From contig NZ_JAODUA010000001.1 of the NCBI RefSeq assembly GCF_025399895.1, positions 1,302,001-1,366,000 on the forward strand: a stretch of DNA of 64,000 nucleotides. Reading direction: 5' to 3'. The DNA comes from Streptomyces sp. ASQP_92 (lineage in GTDB: Bacteria > Actinomycetota > Actinomycetes > Streptomycetales > Streptomycetaceae). The position numbers and the translations under genes are program-made. The first letter of the stretch is position 1. Each line of letters opens with the position of its first letter. This document shows, piece by piece, positions 17,583 to 25,271 of the stretch. The notes below the pieces were generated by a model. The model had not been told where the DNA came from. It was given only the letters and a program-made list of their open reading frames with translations, and did not search any database.

Positions 17583-18083
17583 ATGAGCGACACCACCGCA
17601 CAGCGCAGGTCCGGCGCCCCCGGGGACGGACCGTCGGGCGAATCGGCCGAACACGGCCAGAAGACCTCCGTGGTCAAGCGGGGCGGCGCGGACCCCGGCG
17701 GCCGCGGCCGCACCACCATCGCCGACGGCGTCGTGGAGAAGATCGCCGGCCTCGCGGCCCGTGACGTCATGGGCGTCCATGCCATGGGCAGTGGCCTGTC
17801 CCGTACGTTCGGCGCGGTCAGGGACCGGGTCCCCGGCGGCGGCAAGTCGGCCGTCACGCGCGGGGTCAAGGCCGAGGTCGGTGAGGTGCAGACCGCGCTC
17901 GACCTGGAAATCGTCGTCGAGTACGGCGTGTCCATCGCCGAGGTGGCCCGCGATGTGCGGGAGAACGTCATCTCCGCCGTGGAGCGGATGACCGGCCTTG
18001 AAGTCGTCGAGGTCAACATCGCGGTCAGCGATGTGAAGCTGCCCGACGACGAGGACGAGGAACCGGAATCCCGCCTCCAGTAA
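17583..18083 (+). CDS. Asp23/Gls24 family envelope-stress protein
   Basis: The 166-residue protein has a disordered, Ser/Gly-rich N-terminus (to about 40) followed by the Asp23/Gls24 domain. Typical features are GRTTIADGVVEKIAGLAARDVMGVHAM, AVTRGVKAEVGEVQTALDLEIVVEYGVSIAEVARDVRENVISAVERMTGLEVVEVNIAVSDV. In Staphylococcus aureus the related Asp23 is anchored to the membrane by AmaP and moderates cell-wall stress. Here an amaP gene lies four genes downstream in the same direction. The ribosome site GAAGGGACG lies before the ATG. The TAA stop begins a tandem repeat. Confidence 0.9.
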   Translation: MSDTTAQRRSGAPGDGPSGESAEHGQKTSVVKRGGADPGGRGRTTIADGVVEKIAGLAARDVMGVHAMGSGLSRTFGAVRDRVPGGGKSAVTRGVKAEVGEVQTALDLEIVVEYGVSIAEVARDVRENVISAVERMTGLEVVEVNIAVSDVKLPDDEDEEPESRLQ

Positions 18084-18184
18084 CGCGGTACGGCACCCGG
18101 CAACGCCGTACGACCAGTAACGCGGTACGGCCGACGACGCCGCACGACCAGTAACGCGGTACGGCCGGCAACGCCGTACGACCA
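18081..18184 (+). repeat. Three tandem copies starting on the Asp23 stop codon
   Basis: Units lie at 18081-18117, 18118-18151 and 18152-18184. Each begins TAACGCGGTACGGC and ends in CGCCGTACGACCA or a close variant. Each carries an internal inverted repeat (GTACGGC with GCCGTAC) that could fold as a small hairpin. The first unit starts with the TAA of the Asp23 gene, and each later unit keeps a TAA. The array fills most of the gap before the next gene. Confidence 0.85.
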
Positions 18185-18236
18185 TGACGCAGGACCAGCA
18201 AGGACACGACGCACGCATCCAACCGAGGAGTTCGGC

Positions 18237-18428
18237 ATGAGCATGGCGGTGGTTGGCTTGATGGCCGGCATGGCACTCGGCTTCGCCGGATACTTCGGCG
18301 GATTCGGGGCCTTCCTGCTGATCGCGGCGCTCGGCGCCATCGGCTTCGTGGTGGGCCGTTTCGTGGACGGCGACCTCGACCCCGGAGACTTCTTCCGCCC
18401 GCGTGACCGCGGCGACCGGCGGCGCTGA
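18237..18428 (+). CDS. Small membrane protein of the Asp23-AmaP operon (DUF2273-like)
   Basis: The 63-residue protein is mainly two membrane helices, MAVVGLMAGMALGFAGYFGGFG and AFLLIAALGAIGFVVGRFVDGDLDPGDFF, ending in a basic tail (RPRDRGDRRR). Its small size, position and C-terminal charge match the DUF2273 proteins that accompany AmaP and Asp23 in Gram-positive bacteria. A strong ribosome site, GAGGAG, precedes the ATG. Only 3 bases separate it from the next gene. Confidence 0.75.
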   Translation: MSMAVVGLMAGMALGFAGYFGGFGAFLLIAALGAIGFVVGRFVDGDLDPGDFFRPRDRGDRRR

Positions 18429-18431
18429 CCC

Positions 18432-18779
18432 ATGGCGGTGGCCGCACGGATCGAGCCCGCCGAGCGCGGCGCCACCCGGATCGCCGACCGGGTGGTGGCG
18501 AAGATCGCCGCGCAGGCGGCCAGGGAAGCCCTGGACCACATCCCCGAGAGCGGCGCCCCACCTCGCGCCGCCGTCACCGTTCACCACGACTCGGCGCGGG
18601 TACAAGTCAGTGTCGAACTCGGCTACCCCGGAGACCTCGGCGGCCAGTGCGGCGCGGTACGCCGTCAAGTCGCCGAGCGGGTCAGGGCGTTGGCGGGGAT
18701 GGAGGTGCCCGAAGTGGCGGTGCGGATCGAGCGTCTGCACGCGACGGACGCGGGCGGGGACCGGGGGAGAATCCGATGA
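18432..18779 (+). CDS. Second Asp23/Gls24-related protein
   Basis: The 115-residue protein shares with the first Asp23 protein the ATRIADRVVAKIAAQAAREAL opening, RVQVSVELGYPGDLGGQCGAVRRQVAERVRALAGMEVPEVAVRIERL and a similar length of core. The sequence RGATRIADRVV matches the first copy's GRTTIADGVV. It appears to be a diverged paralogue without the N-terminal extension. Paired Asp23 proteins may form mixed assemblies, but this is inference. It ends on a TGA that overlaps the next ATG. Confidence 0.75.
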   Translation: MAVAARIEPAERGATRIADRVVAKIAAQAAREALDHIPESGAPPRAAVTVHHDSARVQVSVELGYPGDLGGQCGAVRRQVAERVRALAGMEVPEVAVRIERLHATDAGGDRGRIR

Positions 18780-19465
18780 GCGAGCCGTACGAAGGCGAAC
18801 ACAACACCCAGCGGCTGCCCGTGATCGAGCAGGGCGCCACCGCGGCCGACCCCGGGCTCGACCAGTCGGCGTCGGCCGCCGACTACGCCGCCGTGCCGGT
18901 CCTCGCGGACGGCGCGGGCGGCAGGGCGGGACGCTTCTGGTCCGCGCGTCGCGTCCCCTCGGGCCTCGTCGCGCTGCTGATCCTGGCCGCCGCCGGCCTC
19001 CTGCTCTACGACATCGCCTCCGTGCGGGCCCACCGCTCGGCGATGCGCTGGCGGTCCGGGCTCGCGGACTGGCTGGCCGAGCACCCCGTCGACGATGTCG
19101 CGGTGCTCGCCGGCGCGGGTGCCGTGGCGGCGCTCGGCGTCTGGCTGATCGTGCTCGCGGTCACCCCCGGTCTGCGCAGCATCCTGCCGATGCGGCGCCG
19201 GTCGCCGGCCGTGCGCGCCGGACTCGACCGGGACGCGGCCGCGCTCGTGCTGCGCGACCGGGCGATGGAAGTGGCCGGCATCCAGTCGGCGCGGGTGCGC
19301 ATGGGACGCACCCGGGTCGTGGTGCGGGCCCTGTCGCACTTTCGTGAACTCGACGATGTACGGGCCGACTTGGACGCGGCGCTGGGTGCGGGCATCCGGG
19401 AGCTGGGCCTGGCCGGGCCGCCCGGGCTCGCGGTCCATGTGAGCCGTCCGCAACGGAAGGGCTGA
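18776..19465 (+). CDS. DUF6286-type membrane protein of the Asp23-AmaP operon
   Basis: The 229-residue protein has a cytoplasmic N-terminus, two membrane helices (LVALLILAAAGLLLYDIASV and VAVLAGAGAVAALGVWLIVLAVTPG) and a C-terminal soluble region of about 100 residues (ARVRMGRTRVVVRALSHFRELDDVRADLDAALGAGIRELGLAGPPGLAVHV). The ATG overlaps the preceding stop (ATGA). Similar proteins are known in Streptomyces AmaP clusters as DUF6286. The C-terminal strand-helix pattern resembles the Asp23-like or AmaP soluble domain. No catalytic motif is seen. Confidence 0.75.
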   Translation: MSEPYEGEHNTQRLPVIEQGATAADPGLDQSASAADYAAVPVLADGAGGRAGRFWSARRVPSGLVALLILAAAGLLLYDIASVRAHRSAMRWRSGLADWLAEHPVDDVAVLAGAGAVAALGVWLIVLAVTPGLRSILPMRRRSPAVRAGLDRDAAALVLRDRAMEVAGIQSARVRMGRTRVVVRALSHFRELDDVRADLDAALGAGIRELGLAGPPGLAVHVSRPQRKG

Positions 19466-19468
19466 GCC

Positions 19469-20047
19469 ATGCTGAGGACGGTCAACCGGGTGGTGCTCGG
19501 CCTTGTGGGACTGGTGCTGTTCCTCGGCGGCGGTGCGGCCCTCGCCGCCGGACTCGGCCTCGATGTGCCGTCCTGGTGGCCCTGGGGCACCAAGCACGAC
19601 GTACTTCTGAGCCGGTCCCGTCGCATCCGCTGGCACGAGCAGGACTGGTGGTGGCCGGTCGTGATCGCGGCCCTCGCGCTCACCGTCCTGCTCGCCCTGT
19701 GGTGGCTGCTCGCCCAACTGCGTCGCGCCCGGCTCGCCGAGGTCCTGGTGGATTCCGGGGACGGTGAGGGGGCGCTGTTGCGGGGGCGGGCGCTGGAGTC
19801 GGTGCTCGCGGGGGAGGCTGAAGGGCTTGACGGGGTGGCCCGGGCCCAGGCCGTGCTGGTCGGCCGGCGGGCCGCGCCGGCCGCGCGGGTCGCTCTGCTG
19901 CTTGAGCCGCATGCCCAGCCGGGGGACGTGCTGGCGCGGCTCGAAGGGGAGTCGCTGGCGCACGCGCGGGACTCGGCGGGGCTCGCGGAGCTGCCGGCGG
20001 AGGTTCGTCTCCGGGCGGTCAAGCACCGGGCGCGGCGCGTCAGTTGA
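19469..20047 (+). CDS. amaP: Alkaline shock response membrane anchor protein AmaP
   Basis: This 192-residue protein has the AmaP layout: N-terminal helix (VLGLVGLVLFLGGGAALAAGL), a short loop with LDVPSWWPWG, a second helix (WWPVVIAALALTVLLALWWLLAQL) and a cytoplasmic part of about 110 residues. Its role would be to tether Asp23-family proteins at the membrane. The cytoplasmic part lacks an obvious enzyme motif. It is the last gene of the five-gene set, three bases after the DUF6286 gene. Confidence 0.8.
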   Translation: MLRTVNRVVLGLVGLVLFLGGGAALAAGLGLDVPSWWPWGTKHDVLLSRSRRIRWHEQDWWWPVVIAALALTVLLALWWLLAQLRRARLAEVLVDSGDGEGALLRGRALESVLAGEAEGLDGVARAQAVLVGRRAAPAARVALLLEPHAQPGDVLARLEGESLAHARDSAGLAELPAEVRLRAVKHRARRVS

Positions 20048-20324
20048 GCGCGGGGTGCCCTTTGCTGTGCCGCATTCCTGGGGCTCCGCCCCAGACCCCG
20101 CATCGCGCCTTAAGGGCGCTCGTCCTCAAACGCCGGACGGGCTGAGGTTGCCCGGTGCGGACCAGCACCGAGTAGTTAGGGGCGCGGGGAACTGCGTGAG
20201 AAGCGAGCACGGTCTGCACCCGGCAGGGGGTTGAGGGGCGCGGGGAACTGCGCGACCAGCCGCCTGCGGCCCGCAGTCGGGATGCGGCTCTTACCGGCCC
20301 CCCAACCCCCAACCCCCCGCCCCC
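20048..20324 (-). repeat. Streptomyces-type intergenic repeat elements
   Basis: The 277-base spacer carries a CTGGGGC-TCC-GCCCCAG hairpin (20078-20094) and an 18-base exact repeat, GGGGCGCGGGGAACTGCG, at 20179-20196 and 20235-20252. It also has the familiar CGCTCGTCCTCAAACGCCGGACGGGCTGA-type block (20110-20145), which is abundant in Streptomyces genomes. These are REP-like sequences; some may act as terminators of the convergent amaP and SDR genes. No gene is seen. Confidence 0.65.
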
Positions 20325-21080
20325 TCAAAACCCCCTCCGAGCCCCCCCATCCACCGGCACCATCACCCCCGTCAGATACGACGCCGCAGGCGACAGCAGG
20401 AACGCCGCCACGCTCCCGAACTCCTCCGGCGTGCCGTAGCGCCGCAACGGGATGCGGGACTCGTTCGCCGCGCGAGTCGCCTCCGCGTCGCCGGACAGTT
20501 CGTCCAGCTGGCGGACCCGGTCCGTGTCGATGCGGGCCGGCAGCAGGCCCACCACGCGGATGCCGCGCGGGCCGAGCTCGTCGGCCAGGGACTTGGCGAA
20601 GCCCGCGAGGCCGGGGCGCAGGCCGTTGGAGATGGTCAGGCCGGGGATCGGCTCGTGGACGGAGCCGGACAGGACGAAGCCGATCACCCCGCCCTCCTCC
20701 AGCTCGTCCGCCGCCGCCCGGGCGAGGCGGACCGCGCCGAGGAACACCGACTCGAAGGCCGACTGCCACTGCTCGTCGGTGTTGTCCGCGACGAAGCCCG
20801 GCGCCGGGCCGCCCACACTGATCAGCACCCCGTCGAAGCGCCCGAAGTGCCGGCGGGCGGTGGCGATGAGCCGGGCCGCCGCCTCCGGGTCGGCGTTGTC
20901 GCAGGCCAACGGGTGGGCGCCGGGGCCGAGTTCGGCGGCGGCCTCGTTGAGCGTCTTCTCGTCGCGGCCGCTGACGACCACCTTCGCGCCGTCGGCGACG
21001 AGCGCGCGGGCGGACGCGAGGCCAAGGCCCCGCGAGGCCCCGGTGACGACGTACACACGGTCCTTCAGTCCAAGATCCAT
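20325..21080 (-). CDS. SDR-family oxidoreductase with atypical active site
   Basis: The 251-residue protein has the Rossmann TGASRGLGLASA motif and closes with SYLTGVMVPVDGGARRGF, as FabG-type SDRs do. The Ser of the triad is visible in VLSGSV. The YxxxK site is replaced by SNGLRPGLAGFAKSLADELG: the usual Tyr position is Ser-Asn, and Lys appears to be Arg. That pattern is known in a small SDR subfamily and may reflect different catalysis or loss of activity. It starts only 5 bases after the stop of the GH15 gene, so both are probably on one transcript. Confidence 0.8.
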   Translation of the reverse strand: MDLGLKDRVYVVTGASRGLGLASARALVADGAKVVVSGRDEKTLNEAAAELGPGAHPLACDNADPEAAARLIATARRHFGRFDGVLISVGGPAPGFVADNTDEQWQSAFESVFLGAVRLARAAADELEEGGVIGFVLSGSVHEPIPGLTISNGLRPGLAGFAKSLADELGPRGIRVVGLLPARIDTDRVRQLDELSGDAEATRAANESRIPLRRYGTPEEFGSVAAFLLSPAASYLTGVMVPVDGGARRGF

Positions 21081-21085
21081 GCCGT

Positions 21086-22894
21086 CTATCCTGCCTCGTC
21101 CCCGCCGTCCGGCTCCAGTGCGCAGGCGGTGGCGACCAGGCCGATGTGGCTGAAGGCCTGCGGAAAGTTGCCGAGGTGGCGCTCGGCCCCCGGGTCGTAC
21201 TCCTCGGCGAGCAGCCCCACGTCGTTGCGCAGCGTCAGGAGCCGCTCGAACAGTTCCCGCGCCTCCTTCACCCGGCCGGTCAGGCGCAGCGCGTCCGCCA
21301 GCCAGAACGAGCAGACCAGGAAGGTGCCCTCGTCGCCGGGCAGCCCGTCCACGGTCGAGCCGTCGGTGCTGTAGCGGCGCACGAAGCCGCTTCCGCCGAG
21401 TTCGGCGCGGACCGCGTCGACGGTTCCCACCACCCGGGGGTCGTCCGGGGGAAGGAAACCGAGGCGGGGGATGAGCAGGGTCGCCGCGTCCAGCTCCTCT
21501 GAGCCGTACGCCTGGGTGAAGGTGTTGCGGACCGGGTCGAAGCCCTTCTCGCAGACCTCCCGGTGGACCTCGTCGCGCATCTTGCGCCAGCGCGCGACGT
21601 CCCCGCGCAGCTCCGGTTCCGCCTCCAGGGTGCGTACCGCGCGGTCGGCGGCCACCCAGGCCATCACCTTGGAGTGGACGAAGTGCCGGCGCGGCCCGCG
21701 CACCTCCCACAGGCCCTCGTCGGGTTCGCGCCAGCGGGCCTCCAGGAAGCCGAGCAGACTGAGCTGGAGGTTCCAGGCGTGGGACTCGCTCTCCAGACCC
21801 GCCTGGCGCGCCAGGTACAGCGAGTCGATCACCTCTCCGTACACATCGAGCTGGAGCTGCTCGACGGCCGCGTTGCCGATCCGTACCGGTGCCGACTCCA
21901 AGTGGCCCTTCAGCCAAGGGAGTTCGACCTCGGGGAGCCTGCGCTCGCCCGACAGGCCGTACATGATCTGGAGGTCGGCCGGGTCGCCGGCGACGGCGCG
22001 CAGCAGCCAGTTGCGCCACTGGGCCGCCTCCTCCAGATAGCCGCCCGAGAGGAGTGCTTCGAGGGTGAGGGTGGAGTCGCGCAGCCAGCAGTAGCGGTAG
22101 TCCCAGTTGCGGACGCCGCCGAGTTCCTCGGGCAGCGAGGTGGTGGGGGCCGCCACGATGCCGCCGGTGGGGGCGAAGGTGAGCGCCTTGAGGGTGATCA
22201 GGGAGCGGATCACGGCCTCGCGGTAGGGGCCCTGGTAGCGGCAGCGCCCCGCCCACTCCCGCCAGCCGGCGAGGGACTGCTCCAGCGCCTCGTGCGGGTC
22301 GATGAGGGCGGGGCGCGGTTCGTGCGAGGGGTGCCAGGTGAGGACGAAGGCGACCTTCTCACCCTTGGCGACGGTGAACGAGGAGCGCGTGCTCATGTGC
22401 TGGCCCCACGTCTTGACCTCGGGTTCGCTGCGCAGCCACACCGAGTCGGGGCCCGCGATCGCCACCCGGTGCCCGTCCGAGCGCCGCACCCAGGGCACCA
22501 CATGGCCGTAGTCGAAGCGCAGCCGAAGGACGGAGGACATCTCGACGGTGCCGCTGACGCCCTCCACGATGCGTACGACGTCGGGCGCCGTGTCGCGCTG
22601 CGGCATGAAGTCGACGACCTTCACCGTGCCCGAACGCGTCTCCCAGTAGGTCTCCAGGATGAGCGAATCATCCAGATAGGCGCGCCGGGAACACTGCCCG
22701 TAGGGGCCGGCCTCGGCCGGGGCGATCCGCCACTGGCCGTTGTCCTCGTCGCCGAGCAGCGCGGTGAAGCAGGCGGCGGAGTCGAACCGGGGCAGACAGA
22801 GCCAGTCGACGGAGCCGTCGCGGCCGACCAGGGCCGCGGTCTGGAGATCGCCGATGAGGGCGTAGTCCTCGATGCGTTGCGTACGTTGGGTCAC
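21086..22894 (-). CDS. GH15-family glucoamylase/trehalase-like enzyme
   Basis: The 602-residue cytoplasmic protein starts MTQRTQRIEDYALIGDLQTAALV, followed by VDWLCLPRFDSAACFTALLG. The (alpha/alpha)6 barrel parts are RNWDYRYCWLRDSTLTLEAL, LQLDVYGEVIDSLYLAR, EGLWEVRGPRRHFVHSKVMAWVA and GNFPQAFSHIGLVA. They match the GH15 group that includes mycobacterial trehalase and glucan hydrolases, with Asp/Glu general acids in such blocks. Substrate (trehalose, maltodextrin or glycogen) cannot be fixed from the sequence. It leads a leftward pair with the SDR gene. Confidence 0.9.
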   Translation of the reverse strand: MTQRTQRIEDYALIGDLQTAALVGRDGSVDWLCLPRFDSAACFTALLGDEDNGQWRIAPAEAGPYGQCSRRAYLDDSLILETYWETRSGTVKVVDFMPQRDTAPDVVRIVEGVSGTVEMSSVLRLRFDYGHVVPWVRRSDGHRVAIAGPDSVWLRSEPEVKTWGQHMSTRSSFTVAKGEKVAFVLTWHPSHEPRPALIDPHEALEQSLAGWREWAGRCRYQGPYREAVIRSLITLKALTFAPTGGIVAAPTTSLPEELGGVRNWDYRYCWLRDSTLTLEALLSGGYLEEAAQWRNWLLRAVAGDPADLQIMYGLSGERRLPEVELPWLKGHLESAPVRIGNAAVEQLQLDVYGEVIDSLYLARQAGLESESHAWNLQLSLLGFLEARWREPDEGLWEVRGPRRHFVHSKVMAWVAADRAVRTLEAEPELRGDVARWRKMRDEVHREVCEKGFDPVRNTFTQAYGSEELDAATLLIPRLGFLPPDDPRVVGTVDAVRAELGGSGFVRRYSTDGSTVDGLPGDEGTFLVCSFWLADALRLTGRVKEARELFERLLTLRNDVGLLAEEYDPGAERHLGNFPQAFSHIGLVATACALEPDGGDEAG

Positions 22895-22924
22895 GCCAAG
22901 GCGTGTTCCCGGCCGGACAATTCG

Positions 22925-23731
22925 CTAAGCAGCCGCGTGTTCGGGCGCCGCCACCGGCTCGGCGGCCGCGGCCAGGCGGTCCTGCTTCTCGCGCCGTACG
23001 AGGATGAACCAGCCGACCGGTACCGCGGCCGAGAAGAGCCACCACTGGACGGCGTACGCCATGTGCGGGCCGATCGAGCTGTCGTCGGGGGCCGGGATCA
23101 GCTCGGGGGAGTTGTCGGCCGGTTCGGGCCCGGTCTGCTCGATGTAGCCGCCGAGGACGGTACGGCCCAGGGCCTTGGCCTGCTGGGCGCTGCTGATCAG
23201 CATGACCTGGCGGGGCGGCAGGCCCTTGACGTCCTTGATGCCGCTGGCCGCGGTTGTCTGGTCGGCCATCAGGCGGCCGGTGACGGTGACCTTGCCGGCG
23301 GGCGGCGGGGGGATCTTCGGGAAGTCGCTCTGGTTGCCGTTGTCGGCGATCCAGCCCCGGTTGATCAGTACGGTCGGGCCGCCGCCGTCGAGGACGAACG
23401 GGGTGAGCACGTGGTAGCCGACCCGTCCGTCGGCGGCGGTCCTGCGCCGCACGACGACCTCGTGCGCGGTGTCGTAGCTGCCGGTGGCGGTGACCCGGCG
23501 CCAGTAGTCCGCGTGCGGGACGGTGTGGCCGGGCGAGGTGAGGTCGGTCACCGGGACCGGCCGGGACTTCAGGTTGTCGGCGATGATCGTGTTCTGGGCG
23601 ACCTTGTGCTCGTGCCGGTGCAGCTGCCAGAAACCGAGCTCGATCATCGTGGGGATGAGAGCCAGGGCCAGGAGGGTGACGAGCACCCACTGCCGGGACA
23701 ACAGGAAGCGGTACACCCCATGACCGTACAA
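22925..23731 (-). CDS. SURF1-family cytochrome oxidase assembly protein
   Basis: The 268-residue protein has an N-terminal membrane helix (WVLVTLLALALIPTMIELGFWQL) and a C-terminal one (AVQWWLFSAAVPVGWFILVRR), enclosing an extracytoplasmic loop. The family motifs LGFWQLHRHEHK, VLINRGWI and HMAYAVQWWLF are present. SURF1 proteins help insert heme a into cytochrome oxidase. No oxidase genes lie here. The basic tail and Ala-rich end (AAAAEPVAAPEHAAA) are likely cytoplasmic. The ATG at 23731 lies 47 bases after the next leftward gene. Confidence 0.9.
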   Translation of the reverse strand: MYGHGVYRFLLSRQWVLVTLLALALIPTMIELGFWQLHRHEHKVAQNTIIADNLKSRPVPVTDLTSPGHTVPHADYWRRVTATGSYDTAHEVVVRRRTAADGRVGYHVLTPFVLDGGGPTVLINRGWIADNGNQSDFPKIPPPPAGKVTVTGRLMADQTTAASGIKDVKGLPPRQVMLISSAQQAKALGRTVLGGYIEQTGPEPADNSPELIPAPDDSSIGPHMAYAVQWWLFSAAVPVGWFILVRREKQDRLAAAAEPVAAPEHAAA

Positions 23732-23778
23732 CTCGGGTCATGGGATGCGCCGGGTGGGGTGGCGGGAAGTACAGGGGG

Positions 23779-24012
23779 TCAGACCTTGTCGACGATGCCC
23801 GCCTTTCCCTCCGCGCGGGCGCAGTGCGCTCCGCAGTACCACGCGCCCTCGACCTCGACCCCCTGGCCGATGATCTGGACCCGGCAGTGTTCACAGATGG
23901 GCGCCATGCGGTGGATGGCGCACGAGAAGCAGTCGAAGACGTGCACCGCGCCCTGCGCGTGCACCTCGAAGGACATCCCGTAGTCGTTTCCGCAGACCTC
24001 GCAACGTGCCAT
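23779..24012 (-). CDS. Cys-rich small protein (prokaryotic metallothionein-like)
   Basis: The 77-residue protein has eight cysteines and several His: CEVC at 4-7, CFSC at about 28-31, CEHC at about 40-43, and CGAHC at 60-64. The arrangement is a pair of CxxC zinc knuckles, and it should bind zinc. Databases group such proteins with prokaryotic metallothioneins, although the layout looks more like a treble-clef or zinc-ribbon regulator or chaperone. It is separated by 47 bases from the SURF1 gene downstream and by 53 from the exonuclease gene. Function is unknown. Confidence 0.7.
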   Translation of the reverse strand: MARCEVCGNDYGMSFEVHAQGAVHVFDCFSCAIHRMAPICEHCRVQIIGQGVEVEGAWYCGAHCARAEGKAGIVDKV

Positions 24013-24065
24013 GGGCCACAGGGTGGGCTCTGGGCGGCGCGTGCGGTGGGCGCCGCGCCCGGCAC

Positions 24066-25040
24066 TCACCCGTCTGCCGGTGTCACGTCCCGCAGCAGTT
24101 GGGTGAAGGCGGCCTCGTCGACGACCGGTGTGCCGAACGACTTCGCCTTGACGGTCTTGGAGGTGGCCGAGTCGGGATCGTTGGTGACCAGCAGGCTGGT
24201 GAGGCGCGAGACGCTGGTCGCCACGTGCAGCCCCGCCTCGACGGCCCGGTCCTCCAGGAGCTCGCGGTCGACGGAGGTGTCGCCCGAGAACGCGACCCGC
24301 ATGCCCTGCTTGAGCGGCCGGTCCGGCTCGTAGCGCCCCGGGTTGGGGTGCGGGCAGGCGGGGCGTTTGCGCGAGGCGCGCCAGGTGCCCGAGCCGCCGC
24401 GGTAGGAGGCCTGGTAGCCGATGCGGGGGGCCGCGGGGGAGTCCGTCCACTCGGTCAGCGGGCGGCATTCGAGCAGCGGCAGGCGCACGCCCCCGGCCGC
24501 GGCCGCGTGCAGGCTCGGCCGGAACGCCTCGGCCAGCACCCGCGCGTCGTCGAGCGCGTGGTGCGCGCGCTGCTGCACGACGCCGAAGTGCGCGGCGAGC
24601 GACTCCAGTTTGTGGTTGGGCAGCGGCAGCGCCAGCTCCTTGGACAGGGCGATGGTGCACAGACGCTGCTTGACCGGGGCGGTCCGCGCGGCCCGTGCGT
24701 ACTCGCGGGCGATCATCTGCCAGTCGAAGATCGCGTTGTGCGCGACCAGGACCCGTCCGTCGAGCCGGGCCGCGAACTCCTCGGCGACCTCCGGGAAGAG
24801 CGGGGCGCCTTCGAGCACGTCACTGGTCAGCCCGTGGATCCACACCGGGCCGGGGTCGCGCTCGGGGTTGACCAGGGTGTACCAGTGGTCCTCGACGTTG
24901 CCCCGCGCGTCGAGCCGGTAGACGGCAGCCGAGATTATCCGGTCGTCGCGGGCGAGGCCGGTGGTCTCCACGTCGACGACCGCGTACCCCGGTGGGTAGG
25001 CGGTCGGCCACGTCGCTGCTGTCGTCAGGTCGTCGAGCAT
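24066..25040 (-). CDS. DEDDh exonuclease with C-terminal BRCT domain
   Basis: The 324-residue protein resembles the DNA polymerase III epsilon proofreading subunit. The metal-binding residues are in YAVVDVETTGLA (about 20-30), ARLDGRVLVAHNAIFDW and RAHHALDDARVLAEAF, the DEDDh pattern. After a linker, residues about 235-324 form a BRCT domain (GMRVAFSGDTSVDRELLEDRAVEAGLHVATSVSRLTSLLVTND). The exonuclease-BRCT fusion occurs in actinobacteria and probably repairs DNA rather than replicates it. The ATG at 25040 gives the usual start; the open frame continues upstream to 25226 as low-complexity sequence. It faces the TetR gene. Confidence 0.88.
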   Translation of the reverse strand: MLDDLTTAATWPTAYPPGYAVVDVETTGLARDDRIISAAVYRLDARGNVEDHWYTLVNPERDPGPVWIHGLTSDVLEGAPLFPEVAEEFAARLDGRVLVAHNAIFDWQMIAREYARAARTAPVKQRLCTIALSKELALPLPNHKLESLAAHFGVVQQRAHHALDDARVLAEAFRPSLHAAAAGGVRLPLLECRPLTEWTDSPAAPRIGYQASYRGGSGTWRASRKRPACPHPNPGRYEPDRPLKQGMRVAFSGDTSVDRELLEDRAVEAGLHVATSVSRLTSLLVTNDPDSATSKTVKAKSFGTPVVDEAAFTQLLRDVTPADG

Positions 25041-25271
25041 GGTCACAGAGAATACGGGCCCGCACTGACAGCGCGGGCCGCGGCCGGGGCCCCGACGGGA
25101 TGCCCGGGGCCCGCCCCCGCCGGGGCACGCGCCCCAACCGGCGCCCGGAACAGGCGATATGGGCACCCCTCGGTCCGCGCGGAAGCCACCCCCTCGGGTG
25201 TGGGGATGGGGGCCGGGCCGCACCACCCGGCGGCTCGGGGCGGTCGAGGCGCACCCTCGCGCGCCCGTACG

